Origin: Clitopilus passeckerianus
Lineage: Eukaryota > Basidiomycota > Agaricomycetes > Agaricales > Entolomataceae
NCBI GenBank assembly: GCA_944990035.1
Contig: CALYLX010000128.1
Location: 1,302,001-1,366,000, forward strand
Length of the DNA stretch: 64,000 nucleotides
Direction of reading: 5' to 3'
Shown here: one piece after another, positions 24,655 through 35,981 of the stretch
How positions within the stretch are numbered: position 1 is the first letter of the stretch
How the letters are laid out: each line of letters opens with the position of its first letter
Made by a program: the position numbers and the translations under genes
Notes under the pieces: generated by a model
Databases searched by the model: none
What the model saw: the letters and a program-made list of their open reading frames with translations, nothing else
Told to the model about the DNA's origin: nothing

Positions 24655-25569
24655 ATGAACCGCATCTTTGGCACATCTGCAAGCAAGAAACCCAAGCCGT
24701 CACTCCAGGATGCAATCGCATCGGTTCGTCTTCGTAGTTAAATTCCCCTCAGTACCTATAGAAAACTTATCAGTAGACAGACGCAAGGATGGCTTCTATA
24801 GAGGTCAAGGTTCGCAAACTCGATGCTGAGCTTGCACGGTACAAAGAGCAAATGAGTAAGTTGCGTAATGGGCCTGGAAAGGTACGTCACAGTAATCATT
24901 CTACGCAAAGACAAGGGTGCTTAGATACTTGAATTCAGAATGCCGTTCAAGAAAGGGCCCTACGGACTCTTAGGCAGAAGAAGATGTACGAGGCACAGAT
25001 CGCGCAGTTGACGCAGCAGACGTTCAACATGGAGTCTGCGGCTCTCGCTACAGACAACCTGCGGAACACGATGGCCACTGTGGATGCGATGCAAATTGCG
25101 AACAAGGAGTTGCGGAAGCAATATGGGAAGGTTGATATCGACAAGATTGAGGTGAGTTCCCGGAATTGGGATGCAGGAATGATCTGACAGTTGTGGTCTT
25201 GGTAGAATATACACTATGATATGGAGGATTTGCTGGAGCAGGCCAACGAAATACAAGAGACGTTGGGACGTTCCTACGCTGTTCCTGATGAACTTGACGA
25301 GGCCGACCTTGAAGCTGGTACGATCTTTGGCAAGAATCTCATTTCGTTCCCCATCTTACCCGGATTCATAGAACTTGACGCGTTGGCTCTTGAACCAGAA
25401 GAAGAAGAGCCCTCATACCTTGCTGATCTGAATAGGGCTCCCGATTTCATCGACGAACCGCCTGTTGCGCTTGAAGAGGTAAAGCAACCATTTATGGCTG
25501 GAACGCTCGGAACTGACTCTTTATCTTTAGGCTCCCGAAAGGCAAGAGGCTATCAAGGCCACCGGTTGA
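24655..25569 (+). CDS. VPS60: ESCRT-III protein Vps60 (CHMP5)
   Basis: ESCRT-III subunit that binds Vta1 to regulate Vps4 in multivesicular body sorting. Exons 24655-24723, 24777-24881, 24939-25151, 25206-25317, 25372-25478 and 25531-25569 give 214 residues. It starts MNRIFGTSASKKPKPSLQDA, the CHMP5 hallmark (animal MNRLFG). Then come IEVKVRKLDAELARYKEQM, RQKKMYEAQIAQLTQQTFNM and ELRKQYGKVDIDKIE, the CHMP5-specific long helix. The acidic C-terminus has LDALALEPEEEEPSYL. All junctions keep frame. It follows the acyltransferase gene on the same strand, and the ALDH gene converges on it. Confidence 0.95.
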
Positions 25570-25690
25570 AGCGGTGTCTGTCCACAGAAATAACTCAACC
25601 ACGCGCATTTTCGTCTCTTCTGATCCATGGTATACCGATATTTGTATTTAGTAGAAGGAATAAGTGTACAATGCTGCAATGCATAGAGTA

Positions 25691-27946
25691 TCAGCCATAT
25701 CTCTGCCCTCTCGACTCCTCTGCAAACCAGTCATCTGTAGCTCTGGTTTCCTCGGCACTTGCGATATTTACGATCGTCGATTTGCTCTGAGAATCTATTG
25801 GACAAAGTCAATGGAAGTCCACAATCAACTAGAGCTGCCCTCTGCGGGGTCTAACTTACAGGCATTGAAGGCTTCTAGACCGTTTTCTCTGCCAATGCCG
25901 CTCTCCTTCATACCACCCCTGAAGGAATGAGTACAATGCAAGTTGCACGGTAGATGGATGCTCACCAAGGTGAACTGGGATCATTTCGATGGTGTGTGTT
26001 CACCCAGCAGAGACCAGATTCAATATCTGCTGCGACCCTATGTGCGCGAGAAAGGTCCTGCGTCCAAATGCCGGCACCAAGGCCGTACTTGCAGTCGTTG
26101 GCAAATGCGATGCCTTCAGCCTCGTTCTGTCCGACAGAACGGTTAATCAACGTTCCGCACGGATAAAGTAGCCTACTCACCAAAAACCTCCGCACGACGA
26201 CTACTGGCCCAAAGACTTCCTCCTTCCATAATTCGTCCTCGGAGCTGATATCTGCGATCACAGTTGGGGGGAAGAAAGAGCCTTGAGCGAAGTCGAAACC
26301 ATCGAGGTTAGATACACCCATCATCCGTTCACCTCCCGTGAGGACTTTCCCTCTCGTCTGGGACACCGCAGCTTGAATACGTTGAAGGTGCTGCAGGGAG
26401 ATGACAGTTCCCATTGACGACTTCGGGTTGCGAGCTAGAAGAGGACGCCATTCAGTATCCTAAACGGATAAAGGCAAGTCAATGCTGACGATCTCCCATC
26501 CTGCGGCGAATACTAGCCGTCTTCTGGAGGAATTCCTCCATGAATGCATCGTAGATTTGATCTTGCACAATGATACGTGTGCCAGAAACGCATGTTTGAC
26601 CAGATGCGACAAATGAGGCAAAGGCAACACCATTTACGGCAGATACCAGGTCTGCATCGTTGAATATCACAATGGGTGCCTGCAGTGTTAAGATTGAATT
26701 TGTTTGGTCTGGTTCTGGGCATAAATTATCCACTAACCTTCCCCCCCAGCTCAGCTGTAAAAGCAGCCAGGTTGGACCCAACTACACTCCCAATTGCACG
26801 ACCAGTCTGCGTGCCAGCCTGGAAAGGGCTCAAAAAATAGGTCCGGTCTCCAAAGAATGCTACTCACAGTAATGTCTACTTTCCGGATATACGGATGAGA
26901 CACCAGGGTTCTGCCTGTGGTGGGACCTAAACCGGGCAATACTGTTAGGACACCGGGAGGAACTGCACGAATCTATTAGTATAAAACGACGGGTGAACGG
27001 AAGATTTGGTTTTACCTCCAGCCTTCTTAGCAATCTCTGCAAATTCAAGGACGGTAATAGGAGCGTGCTAACTTGGCGTTAAATACAAAGGGCTGATAGA
27101 TGAACAAAACACAAACCTCCGAAGGCTTTACAACGATGGAGTTACCGGCCGCAAGAGCCGGTGCAATCTTCTTGACCGCAATCAATAGGGGATGGTTGAA
27201 TGGCGTAATCTGAGCGACAACTCCCAAGGGAACTCGCTGAACATAGTTGAGCAGCTTGCCTTGCGTAGGAGCAACGAATGCCTGGTTCGTTCTAAGCAGA
27301 GCAGCAAAGTAGTCTCTGCGATTCAATGTGAGTTAATCAAGTACCAAGACGTAAACGGGGGTACCGACATCCATTCGGGCAAGCGGCCCAGTTGTGCATT
27401 CATTTCACGTATAGTTCTGCCCGTCTGCAGGGTTTCTATTTGCGCCATTTCTGGGATCCGTTCCTCAAGTGAGCGGGCGAGCTTAGAAAGGATTTTGGAC
27501 CGATGGATGGCTGGGGCTCTGGACCATACCCCGGATTCGAAGGCTGCTTGTGCTTTCTCAATGGCAGCGTCCACGATACCCTCAGAAGCGCATGTCACTC
27601 TGGGATGGATTGGTAGGGATTAGCAGACTGCAATAAAACCATTGCGGGCAGATTCACATGCAAAGCTCGTCTCCATTTGCAGGGTTAGCAACGATAAACC
27701 TGTAAGTTCAGATTAGCAACTACCAGAGAGAGAGGTACAGCAATCCTACTCTTCACTTCCAGTTGACCCGGCTTCCGAAGGAGAAGGGTATGGTCCATAT
27801 CTGGTTTTATGAAGCAAACGCGCTGACATCCCTGAGCCCTGCATATGTATAAAACCTTTTAGGTGATTTCTTGTAGAGGCAAGCCTTACAAGAGCAGATT
27901 TTTCAACCCCAGTGAAGCCCCTTCGCCAAGATGAGCTCAACATCAT
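25691..27946 (-). CDS. Aldehyde dehydrogenase family protein
   Basis: NAD(P)-dependent aldehyde dehydrogenase. About nine exons between the ATG near 27946 and a stop at 25691. The core shows [42 protein letters not shown] with KPSE (cofactor site), catalytic Glu in TAELGGK, catalytic Cys in [29 protein letters not shown] and the end [16 protein letters not shown], then [11 protein letters not shown] after the last intron. The N-terminal 40-50 residues are basic and may be a mitochondrial presequence. The junction at about 27770, before FIVANP, does not keep frame with ordinary splice sites, so the N-terminus is uncertain. Substrate cannot be told; closest in feel to broad-range fungal enzymes. 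Confidence 0.88.
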
Positions 27947-28389
27947 GAAGCCGGTGGAAGTCAGAAGGAGACCCGCGTCAGCAAAGACACAGTGAAGGAT
28001 TACCTATTTTAGTCAACGTTATCTGGATCAGCTACGACGATAAGCCTGGCTGGATAACGTCGCTTGATCAATGCTCAGCAAAGTCTCTGACGATAGCAAC
28101 GGAAAGGGCCAATCGTTGATACCAAGTAACTGGCCTGCATAGTGTGGGCCTTCAGCAGACCTCACTGAAAGGAGTTAAGCCTCGGAGAATTTCATGAACA
28201 CAAATCGGCGTCAACAACGCGGTGATCACATGACCTAACTGCTGGGTTGATTACATTGAAGTTTGGTGGCCTTGTTCTTTCAGTGTGGCCAGAGCAAGCA
28301 CCTCTTCCCTTCTACCATCCACTACCAGCGACACCTTCTGTGTTGTAGTAGGGCTCCCTTAGATCCTACAACTTTGGATATCGTCTATC
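27947..28389. promoter_or_regulatory. Shared divergent promoter region, ALDH and RCC1
   Basis: 443 bp between the two start codons. A pyrimidine-rich stretch (about 28290-28330) precedes the RCC1 start. No clear TATA box on either side. Nothing else seen. Confidence 0.4.
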
Positions 28390-30195
28390 ATGGCTTTACG
28401 TCGCTCTGCTCGCTCTGCCTCTGTCAAGCCTGCCTCTGAGGCTACCAACAATCCTGTGAAAAAGACACAGGCCTCCGCAAAAAATGCTGCCGCCACTAAA
28501 AAGCGTGCAGCGTCCCCAGAGCGTACTGCTGCACCTGCCAGCAAACGTGCTAAGACAACTGCTCAGAAATCTGAGAACGATCCTCCCGCGAAGCAGCCAG
28601 CTCGCAAACCTGCCTCCAAGCCTGCTTCGAGGACAACCACCAAAAAGGCAGCAGAGACTAAGCATGGTCTAAGCTAGCTGCCGTACCAGAAGAGAAAGCG
28701 AAGCCAGCACCTAAGCCAAAAGCCGCGCCTAAGCCGACCAAACCACCATTCAACCCCCTTCCCACCCCTCCTACTCATGAACGTCCTGGCCTCCAACTTT
28801 TCTTCTGGGGAGCAGGCAACTTCGGTCAATTCGGCATGGGTCCGGATGACCTCGATGAATATGACAAACCCAAGAAGAACACCTGGATCGAAGAGAAAAT
28901 TGAGGACGGCGTCTTCGGCGGCGAGGGTGCTGGCCTCGAGTCTATTGCAGGAGGTGGTCTACATACGCTCATGATCGACGAAAAGGGAACTGTAGGTGTT
29001 GCTTTTGCCATCAATTTCACAGCGTTTATCAAATTTTATCCTCTCTACCAAGGTTTGGTCATGTGGCGTAAACGATGATGCTGCGCTTGGACGTATTACA
29101 CAAGAAGTTCCCGATCCCGCCAATCCTGGATCGTACTTGGATGTGGACGAACTCACCGCTTACCCTCATCCTCTCAAGTCACTCGTTGATGAGAATTTCC
29201 GAGCAGTTCAGGTGGTTAGCGGTGACAGCATCTCTGCTGCTGTCAGTGCGGACGGCGAGCTCAAAGTGTGGGGCTCGTTCCGAGTGAGTTCCCGTTCTTG
29301 ATTACGGCTCTCAATATAATGCTCACTATATTTCCAGGTGAACGAAGGCTCTCTGGGGTTTGCTGATGGACGGAAACACCAATTTGAGCCTATAACCCTC
29401 ATGAAGTTTGATGACAAGAATGAGCGAGTTTCTTCGCTCGCAGCCGGAAGCAACCATATGGTTGTTCTAACAACTACAGGCAACATCTACACATGGGGAG
29501 CGGGTGAACAGTCACAACTTGGCCGCAAGGTGCTCGAGCGCCGCAAAATCCATGGTACCGTCCCTGAGAAAGTCACTCTTGGTACACGTAACCGCAAAGC
29601 AGTTCATGTCGGTGCTGGCACATATCACTCCTTTGCTGTCAGCGAGAGTGGTGACGTGTGGTCCTGGGGCCTCAATAGCATGGGGCAAACCGGGACTGGA
29701 TTCGCCTCCCAGGAGGATGCAATCGTTTCCCTACCCACTCCTGTTCCTGCTTTGACCAAAGACGCTCTTAAGGGAGATGCTGTCGTCCAGATTGTGGGCG
29801 GGGAACACCATTCGTTGTTCCTAACTGCCGGCGGAAAAGTCTATGCCTGCGGGCGTTCCAACGGTGGACAGCTGGGACTTGCAGATGATGATGCCGCGTT
29901 CAAGGACCGACCATACCCGGATTTCATCGACGAGCCTGCACTTGTCACCTTCCCTGATGCCGATGACCCCGTCGTGCAGATCTCTGCTGGGTCACATAAT
30001 AACATGGCTGTGACCAAAGCTGGCGCGCTCTACTGCTGGGGCCAAGGGACACAGGGAGAACTTGGTGTTGCCGACGAGGTCGTTAAGACACCGCGAATAA
30101 TTGTCCGAAAGGAAGGTGGTTCGTGGAAAGCCGTGTCCGTCTCTTGTGGTGGCCAGCATACGCTTGGCCTCTTCAGAAAAAAAACTGCTGCGTAA
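28390..30195 (+). CDS. SRM1: RCC1-type Ran guanine nucleotide exchange factor (Srm1/Pim1)
   Basis: Chromatin-bound exchange factor for the GTPase Ran, a seven-bladed propeller. Exons 28390-28991, 29053-29283 and 29338-30195. The N-terminal 95 residues are a basic Lys/Ala/Pro-rich tail that would bind DNA. Blades show the repeated pattern LFFWGAGNFGQFGMG, VWSCGVNDDAALGR, IYTWGAGEQSQLGR, VWSWGLNSMGQTGTG, YACGRSNGGQLGL and YCWGQGTQGELGV. The first exon as read stops near 28675; a second open frame continues from the same place (AWSKLAAVPEEK). Exon 1 is 602 bp, one short of a multiple of three, so one base is missing near 28662 (AAGGCA expected, AAGCA seen). Confidence 0.93.
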
Positions 30196-30591
30196 CTGTG
30201 TAATTTATCTCTTCTTTTTTGCATATTTTTTGTCTCAACCAATACATTATATCCACTCTGTAAAAGCTACTGTTACCCATTTTCTGGACGCTGTTGTGTT
30301 CTCCGACCTTCCATTCACATACACTTCATTTCCATGTAGAAACATTCATCTTTCCACCTGCATTTAATTCTCACTCTGTATCTCATGACGCAGCAGTAAC
30401 CCCCTACAATTCATTTCCTTCGGATGGCCCAAACGCCGTCCATTGACGCGCACCCCTGAGCCCCACGTTGCGGTGATTGTACTTTCGTAAAGTTACCACA
30501 AGCAAAGAGTATAAACCGGCACGCGTTCATCACGTTGCCTCTCTTCTCTTCACCTCTTAACCACACCTATTTCACTACTTAATCCATCAAA
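30196..30591. other. Intergenic region with a TATA-like element
   Basis: About 400 bp between RCC1 and the orphan gene at 30592. TATAAA at 30510-30515 lies 82 bp before the ATG and is followed by a pyrimidine-rich leader (30538-30575), the pattern of a strongly used fungal promoter. No gene seen. Confidence 0.5.
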
Positions 30592-31539
30592 ATGCCTCAA
30601 AAGGTGACCAGACATATTGGCAGGCTCTGGGAAGTATTTCTGATTCATTAGTTTCGCTCAGGCGAATTCCTCAATCCCTCCCGGCTATGTCTTTGCTGGC
30701 AATCCACAGCTACTCATCTCGGGCAAGGGAAAAGATGTTTTGTTGGACATCTCGAAGAAATGCAGCAAAGAAAATCCAGACATGTATGCTTACGATGGTG
30801 AGAGTCGCCTCGCGCTATAGACCTCTAGTCACCTACCTTGCCTTTCATCTAGACTTTTATTGCTATGCAATTGCAGACGTTGTTGATAAATACCTCTCTA
30901 CCTTGCACACCAAGGTCATCAAAAAGGCATACGATGACGCGTACTATGTTCTGGAAGGATTAACTGTCTTCATGGTAAATGACAATGACTGGTGCGGTAA
31001 GTTGCAAACTTGCAAACTTTCAATGGATTGGCCGAGACTTACTTTCATGTTTTCACGTTTTAGAGCACGACGATGGGGAGAGGATAATCGCCACTGACAA
31101 AGCCTATGGGGCACTAGCTATTGCACTTTTCAGGGGCCTCGATAAACAGGATAAACTCAACACCGAAATCTTTCCTGGACTTGCGGGCCTGATGAAGACA
31201 ATCGCAGAGTGGGGAGAATCCATGGCAGACACCTTTGACCACGACTGGTACTTGTATATCAAGTATCTCGGAGAACAAATAGTGAAGGGAAAGACTGCAG
31301 AGGACTTGGCTCTTGACAAGGCCCGTCAACAAGAATGGATCAGAGGTCTGCCGAAGGAGGAGCAGAGAGAAGTGCGAGCAGAACGTCGAATGGAAAGCAA
31401 AAACAAGCCCTGGTATGAGGGAGGCAAGGACAATCACACGCAGTATGCGCAGACAAAGGCTTGGAAAGAGTACAAGGACTATCTGTCTGGTGACGTCGAC
31501 TTAGTCAATTCAGATTCGGAATTGAACGTCAGTTCTTAA
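30592..31539 (+). CDS. Unrecognised conserved-looking protein, 247 residues
   Basis: Family not recognised. Exons 30592-30603, 30662-30797, 30877-30996 and 31064-31539; all junctions keep frame and the tiny first exon encodes MPQK. The protein is soluble, with no signal peptide or membrane segment. It has well-ordered alternating regions: GYVFAGNPQLLISGKGKDV, a helical middle (VVDKYLSTLHTKVIKKAYDDAY), WYLYIKYLGEQIVKG, and a charged C-terminal helix rich in Arg, Glu and Lys (RAERRMESKNKP). The final Ser/Asp/Glu tail is acidic. The TATA box and clean splicing argue that it is a real, expressed gene. Confidence 0.7.
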
Positions 31540-31823
31540 CTGAGAACATCGAATGAGGCGCATTGATCAGATACTGTATAATACCCTTGGAATTAATGTA
31601 ACATATTTTGGGCCCGGGAAACGTTAAGTACCTTAGTTTTCTAGCTCGCCAACAAGGACGCCACTACTAAGAATCCTAGAACCACTACGGAGTTGTTCGG
31701 AATAGTTCCAAGAAATGGTTTGAGTATGACGGCCATGAACCTACAGACAGGTTTGCTCAATTAAATTATACGTTGGTGGACATAGCATTCCATTCTGCTA
31801 ATGATACAGTAGTTGAATAATTC

Positions 31824-33180
31824 TCATGTGTATGTGACGGCCAATCTTCCGACAATGTAATCTTCCGTGTTAACAGGGGGGTACTTTGCTTCCTTTCCGC
31901 AGTTTGGTAGGCATGCAATCTCAGCGCTGAAGTTGGGATTGCAGAAGAAGGCAATGGATTGCCTGGCAGGAGTCATCATCTCCCCGTCACCTGTTTTCAT
32001 AGCCGGAGGAGCGACTACCCGGTGGAGAGTCGAGCGTAGAACGTCGTTACTCCAGCGAGCTAGGAGGTCGCCTACGTTGATGACGATGGTGCCAGGCTGA
32101 CAGGGGAATGTGGTTAGAGATGTGAGAAAAGAACTGATAAGAAATGCTCACAATAGGTGTGGCAGGGATGAAGTTACCAGTGTGTGGGTTCCGAACTTCA
32201 AGTCCACCAACTGAATCTTGGAAGAGCAGAGTCAAAGTGCCGTAATCTAACGCGAGATTTTCAACCAAAAACTCGACGAATGCGTGGAATTTTTCCTTAC
32301 CGCTATGTGCACCGGCACGAGCTTGTCCATCACCTTTCAGCAAGCCAGCCTTGATGGAAGGGTAAGAGAGAAGACGAAGGTTGTGGCATTGCTCGTTAAT
32401 CTTCGCATCGAAAAAGCCCTCTTCAAGGTCAAGCCCGAGAGCAATAGACCTCATAACGTGCACATGCAGGTCATGGCATGTCTGTCATTTAGGTGAGCAG
32501 GGGTGCGGCCTTGAATAGCCATTGGTATCGTACCTGATAGAAGTCCAGCATGACCTGTTTGAACTTGGGCGCATCTGACTCCTGAGGCCACTGATTCTTC
32601 CAAGTAGAATCCCAGTCCCTTCCGATTTCCATGCTTTCCTTGAAGTCGGGAGCCTTGGCTCGGAGTGCAGCGATCTCCTTAGGGTCTTTGGACTGAGTTA
32701 CTCGTTCTCGCCCGACCTTGACATATCCGCGGTTCGAACGAGGGTCTTCCCAGGCGAGCTTGTCTTTGGCCTCCGAGGGCAGCCTGAAGAACCCGGCGCT
32801 CTACAAGACAGGAATGTAAAATCAAGTAGGATGAGGGGTGATTAATTGATCACTTACTTGGTTGAAGGCAGTTTGAATGGTGGCTGTTCCAAACAACAGT
32901 TTAGGTTAGCATGCATTGATAAACAGCCATTATGAGTAGAAGCTGTACCAGCAGGTATTCCATGATCTTTCAAGTAAATGAAGCCACTTTCTTTAAAAGC
33001 AGTGACAATCTCGTCTGCAGTTTCCTTGCGCTGAGAAGGACGTGCTGCTGCTCGGAACTTGGAGAAATCAATCACGGGTATCTGGAAATTCTCTGAATTT
33101 TGGGCGACTGTAGCCAGCAGTCGTTTGGAGAGATAGATGTTAGAATTGAGCCGGAGATGGGAGACCTTACAGGAGAACAT
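31824..33180 (-). CDS. 2-oxoglutarate/Fe(II)-dependent dioxygenase (isopenicillin N synthase-like)
   Basis: Non-haem iron oxygenase of the isopenicillin N synthase/gibberellin oxidase superfamily. The N-terminal DIOX_N domain has IPVIDFSKF and ESGFIYLKDHGIPA; the catalytic domain has LSYPSIKAG, the first iron pair His/Asp in HSDYGTLTLLFQDSVGG (made across an intron), PGTIVINVGDLLARWSND, distal His in STLHRVVAPP and the 2-oxoglutarate-binding Arg-x-Ser in RQSIAFF. Members oxidise small molecules; substrate is unknown. About five exons; the N-terminal MFSCKVSHLRLNSN stretch may be a mitochondrial presequence or partly an intron starting GTAAGG right after TCCT. No biosynthetic cluster surrounds it. 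Confidence 0.9.
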
Positions 33181-33579
33181 GGGGAAGAAGGACGACGATA
33201 TCAGTTAGGAACATTACTCTTGCAGAGGTCCACGGTTTTATATTGATCATCTCCACGCGGTGTTGTCCTCGCCAGGTACTCGCCAACTATCAGACTGGTG
33301 ACAACGACGTCGATAAATAGATCAATCATCTCCTTCATTCAGGCCCGAAGCGATAGTCAATGGTACACAATGGAAACTATCAATATGCAAAACAATCTAC
33401 AGCTGATCATACAGAACGAATGAAAAAACTGGGTTGTAATAACGCGTACACCTTCATCTGGTCGTGTTTCTGGCTGGAGAGCGGAGACGACGGAAAATAC
33501 TTGTCAGCGTCTTGCCTCCCTCAGAACCCCAGCTGTCAAATGTATTAAGTTCAACATCGACGAAACGTTGAAAATTCTC
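33181..33579. other. Intergenic region, no gene recognised
   Basis: About 400 bp between the oxygenase start and the BTB gene stop, both on the minus strand. It carries the oxygenase promoter, with a TATA-like ATATAAAA (minus strand, near 33235-33242) about 55 bp before the ATG. No gene seen. Confidence 0.5.
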
Positions 33580-35810
33580 TTACTCCCCGGCAGCAACCTC
33601 CTGACAGCATTGCTCGAATTCTTCCGTGATAGAGACCTCATCCCATTTGGTGACAACATAATCCTGAAGATGTTCAGCAATTGCTTTCGTTGCACAAGTA
33701 TGAACTGCATATTTACCTCAACCAGTGTATGAAGCTCGTCCCAAACGGAGGTAGCAAGAAGCAACGCAAAGCTGGACTGAGGAGTGAGGGTGGTCATCAT
33801 ATGCTCGAGAGCAAGGTTAACAAGCCCGGGGATCGCATATCGATGTGCAATCCTATACATGGCGAGAGCTGATGCTGGCATTGGGGCAGATGTAGGGTGA
33901 AGGTGAGGGTCAGACGTCGTAGGCTGTCGGCCAGTGCGCGGTGACAAGGAATATCCAGAACGAGTAGAAGGTAGGAAAGTGGTTGAGCCTATTGGAACTG
34001 TTGGCCCTTTAGCTCGAGAGGCAGCCTTTGAGCTACTCGCCACAGGCAAGAATGTCTGCGCCGGAGATGTCACTGCGCGGCGAGCCGAAGATTGGGGCGC
34101 AGTGGCAGGAGGCTTTGAAGCGGAGGGCTTGGATTCAGAAGCTTGTGTTTCTGTGGGATCTGCTTGCGCAGACTCAGGCTGTTGGCCCTCTCTAGAGGCC
34201 GCGCTTTCTGCATCACCGCTTGCTACGCTCCTCGCATCGCCGTCATCCCTTTGAAGTGTCTTCCAGTCCCACTCTCCGCCGGGGAGTTTGGCCCATTTCG
34301 AGTTCCATCCAGTGCCAATACTATCCATAGCAATACGAGGGTCATCGTCTTCTCTGAAGAGAAGCCAATTCACGTAGCAGTATTTAAGTAGCCAGTATAC
34401 TGTCTCAAAATCGGCATCTTCGACGACAATGGTGTAGATCTTCCTCTCTCCAGGCACCAGGATAGGGTTTTCGGAGAATGATGATGCGAGCATTGTCGCA
34501 AAGTATTCAGATCTCCGCGTCAGGATATCTGAATGCGCATATATGACGCGTTTACGAACAGTAGCGTGCATCGAGAAAGAATTGGACGACGCAGTGGATT
34601 GCGACAGAGACCGGGACAGATCAGGTTCTGCTCCTGTATGTGCTTCTGATCCTTGTTGGTGTGATGAAGTCTCCAGGTCTTCCACTCGTCTCTCCAGGCA
34701 AATGAATCGTACATCCCCCGTGTCTACACGCTGTTAGACCGGTCAATGAGGGCAAATTCAGCGACTCACTAGAGTTGTCCAGAGAGGCTTCAAGTCCCTC
34801 CAGGAGATCACGAGGAATAGAAAATGCCGATGGTTGCTGCGGAAAGGCTGGAGCCACCGGACAGTGGATCTGAACACATACCACGAAAGAGTCCGTATCT
34901 CTAACACGGTCGTTCTCCAGAAGGGATGAGAGAGAAGGTAGCGGGCATTCTGTGGGTATATGGTCATGCGGTCAGAAAGGCGTTAACGCGTAGGGAACAT
35001 TGAAAGCCCACCCCAAACTTCGTGGTCGCGTCTGAACGTCCAGTCAGTCTGCCAGAAACTCCACACCGTTTCAATGGGGGCGCCTCGCTCTCCGCTTCTA
35101 TCAGCCTGACAAGTGATAGCTGTCATCATGGTCGCCTGCAGTTCATAATCTGGATGGGCGCTATCCACTGCCAAGCAGGTGATGTAGAGCGAGAGGCTTT
35201 GGAGAACAATGGGATCTTCGGGACTCCCAGCAGTCGTAGGCGTAAACGCTAAGATACGTCTAAATTTGGGAGTCTGAGAAGGCAGAGAACGTCCTGTACC
35301 TATCTCCAGTTTGAACTTGTTATCCCCTATAACCGGAGATTGCTTCAGCAGTTGGATATCTTCCTCCTCGTATTCAATCGCTCCTGTCGGATCCGCTTCT
35401 ACGCAGTCTCGCAACTTATGGACTTTGTTGACCTCCCATTCAAAGCCCTGTAATAGGGAAATGTGAACCGAATGACAAAGACCTCTTCATCACACGCTTG
35501 CATACCATGAAAGACCATTCGCGCGTCGGAGGCTGGGAAAAGTGGTCAGAGCCACTTTGTTTGTTCCTCTGAGAAGTCCTGGAACACGAAGCAGAGGCCG
35601 TAGAAAGTGGCATTGAAATGGTACTGGCCCTTGCAGGTGGTGTGTTGTCTGAGCTGACAGAGACTTGTCGTAAGTCTACGGATCCTGTAGATGAGGTAGA
35701 GCTTGACGAGTGAAGAGACGAAGGCTGCCACGGCCACGTTGGCCTTGCAATGGGGGCTGAACGTCCAGGAGAAACCACGCCTGGCGAGGAATGGCGGAGA
35801 TGATCTGACA
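33580..35810 (-). CDS. BTB/POZ domain protein with an N-terminal MATH-like region
   Basis: BTB proteins are commonly substrate adaptors for Cullin-3 ubiquitin ligases; this large fungal type has a Ser-rich N-terminus. Start at 35810 (MSDHLRHSSPG); stop at 33580. An N-terminal disordered stretch is followed by a beta-rich domain (FEWEVNKVHKLRDCVEADPT, VWSFWQTDWTFRRDHEVW) resembling MATH domains, then BTB: KRVIYAHSDILTRRSEYFATML, an acidic loop rich in Ser/Pro, and ALAMYRIAHRYAIPGLVNLALEHM, the BTB-BACK transition. At least six exons, all in frame; the last encodes DYVVTKWDEVSITEEF. The 120-residue Ser/Pro/Ala insertion between BTB halves is typical of agaricomycete members. Confidence 0.82.
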
Positions 35811-35981
35811 TGTGGAAGCCAAAGGTTCGTGGTAAGCAGTTTGGCATCAGAGCAGGACCCTGAAGGCAACACAATCATTGCTGGATTCAATGAGTGGCAG
35901 GTACATCGGAACAGTATATAATACATAGATACACGAGTGACGGTACACACTGCAGAGTCCCGCTGCTCGTAAATAATATCA

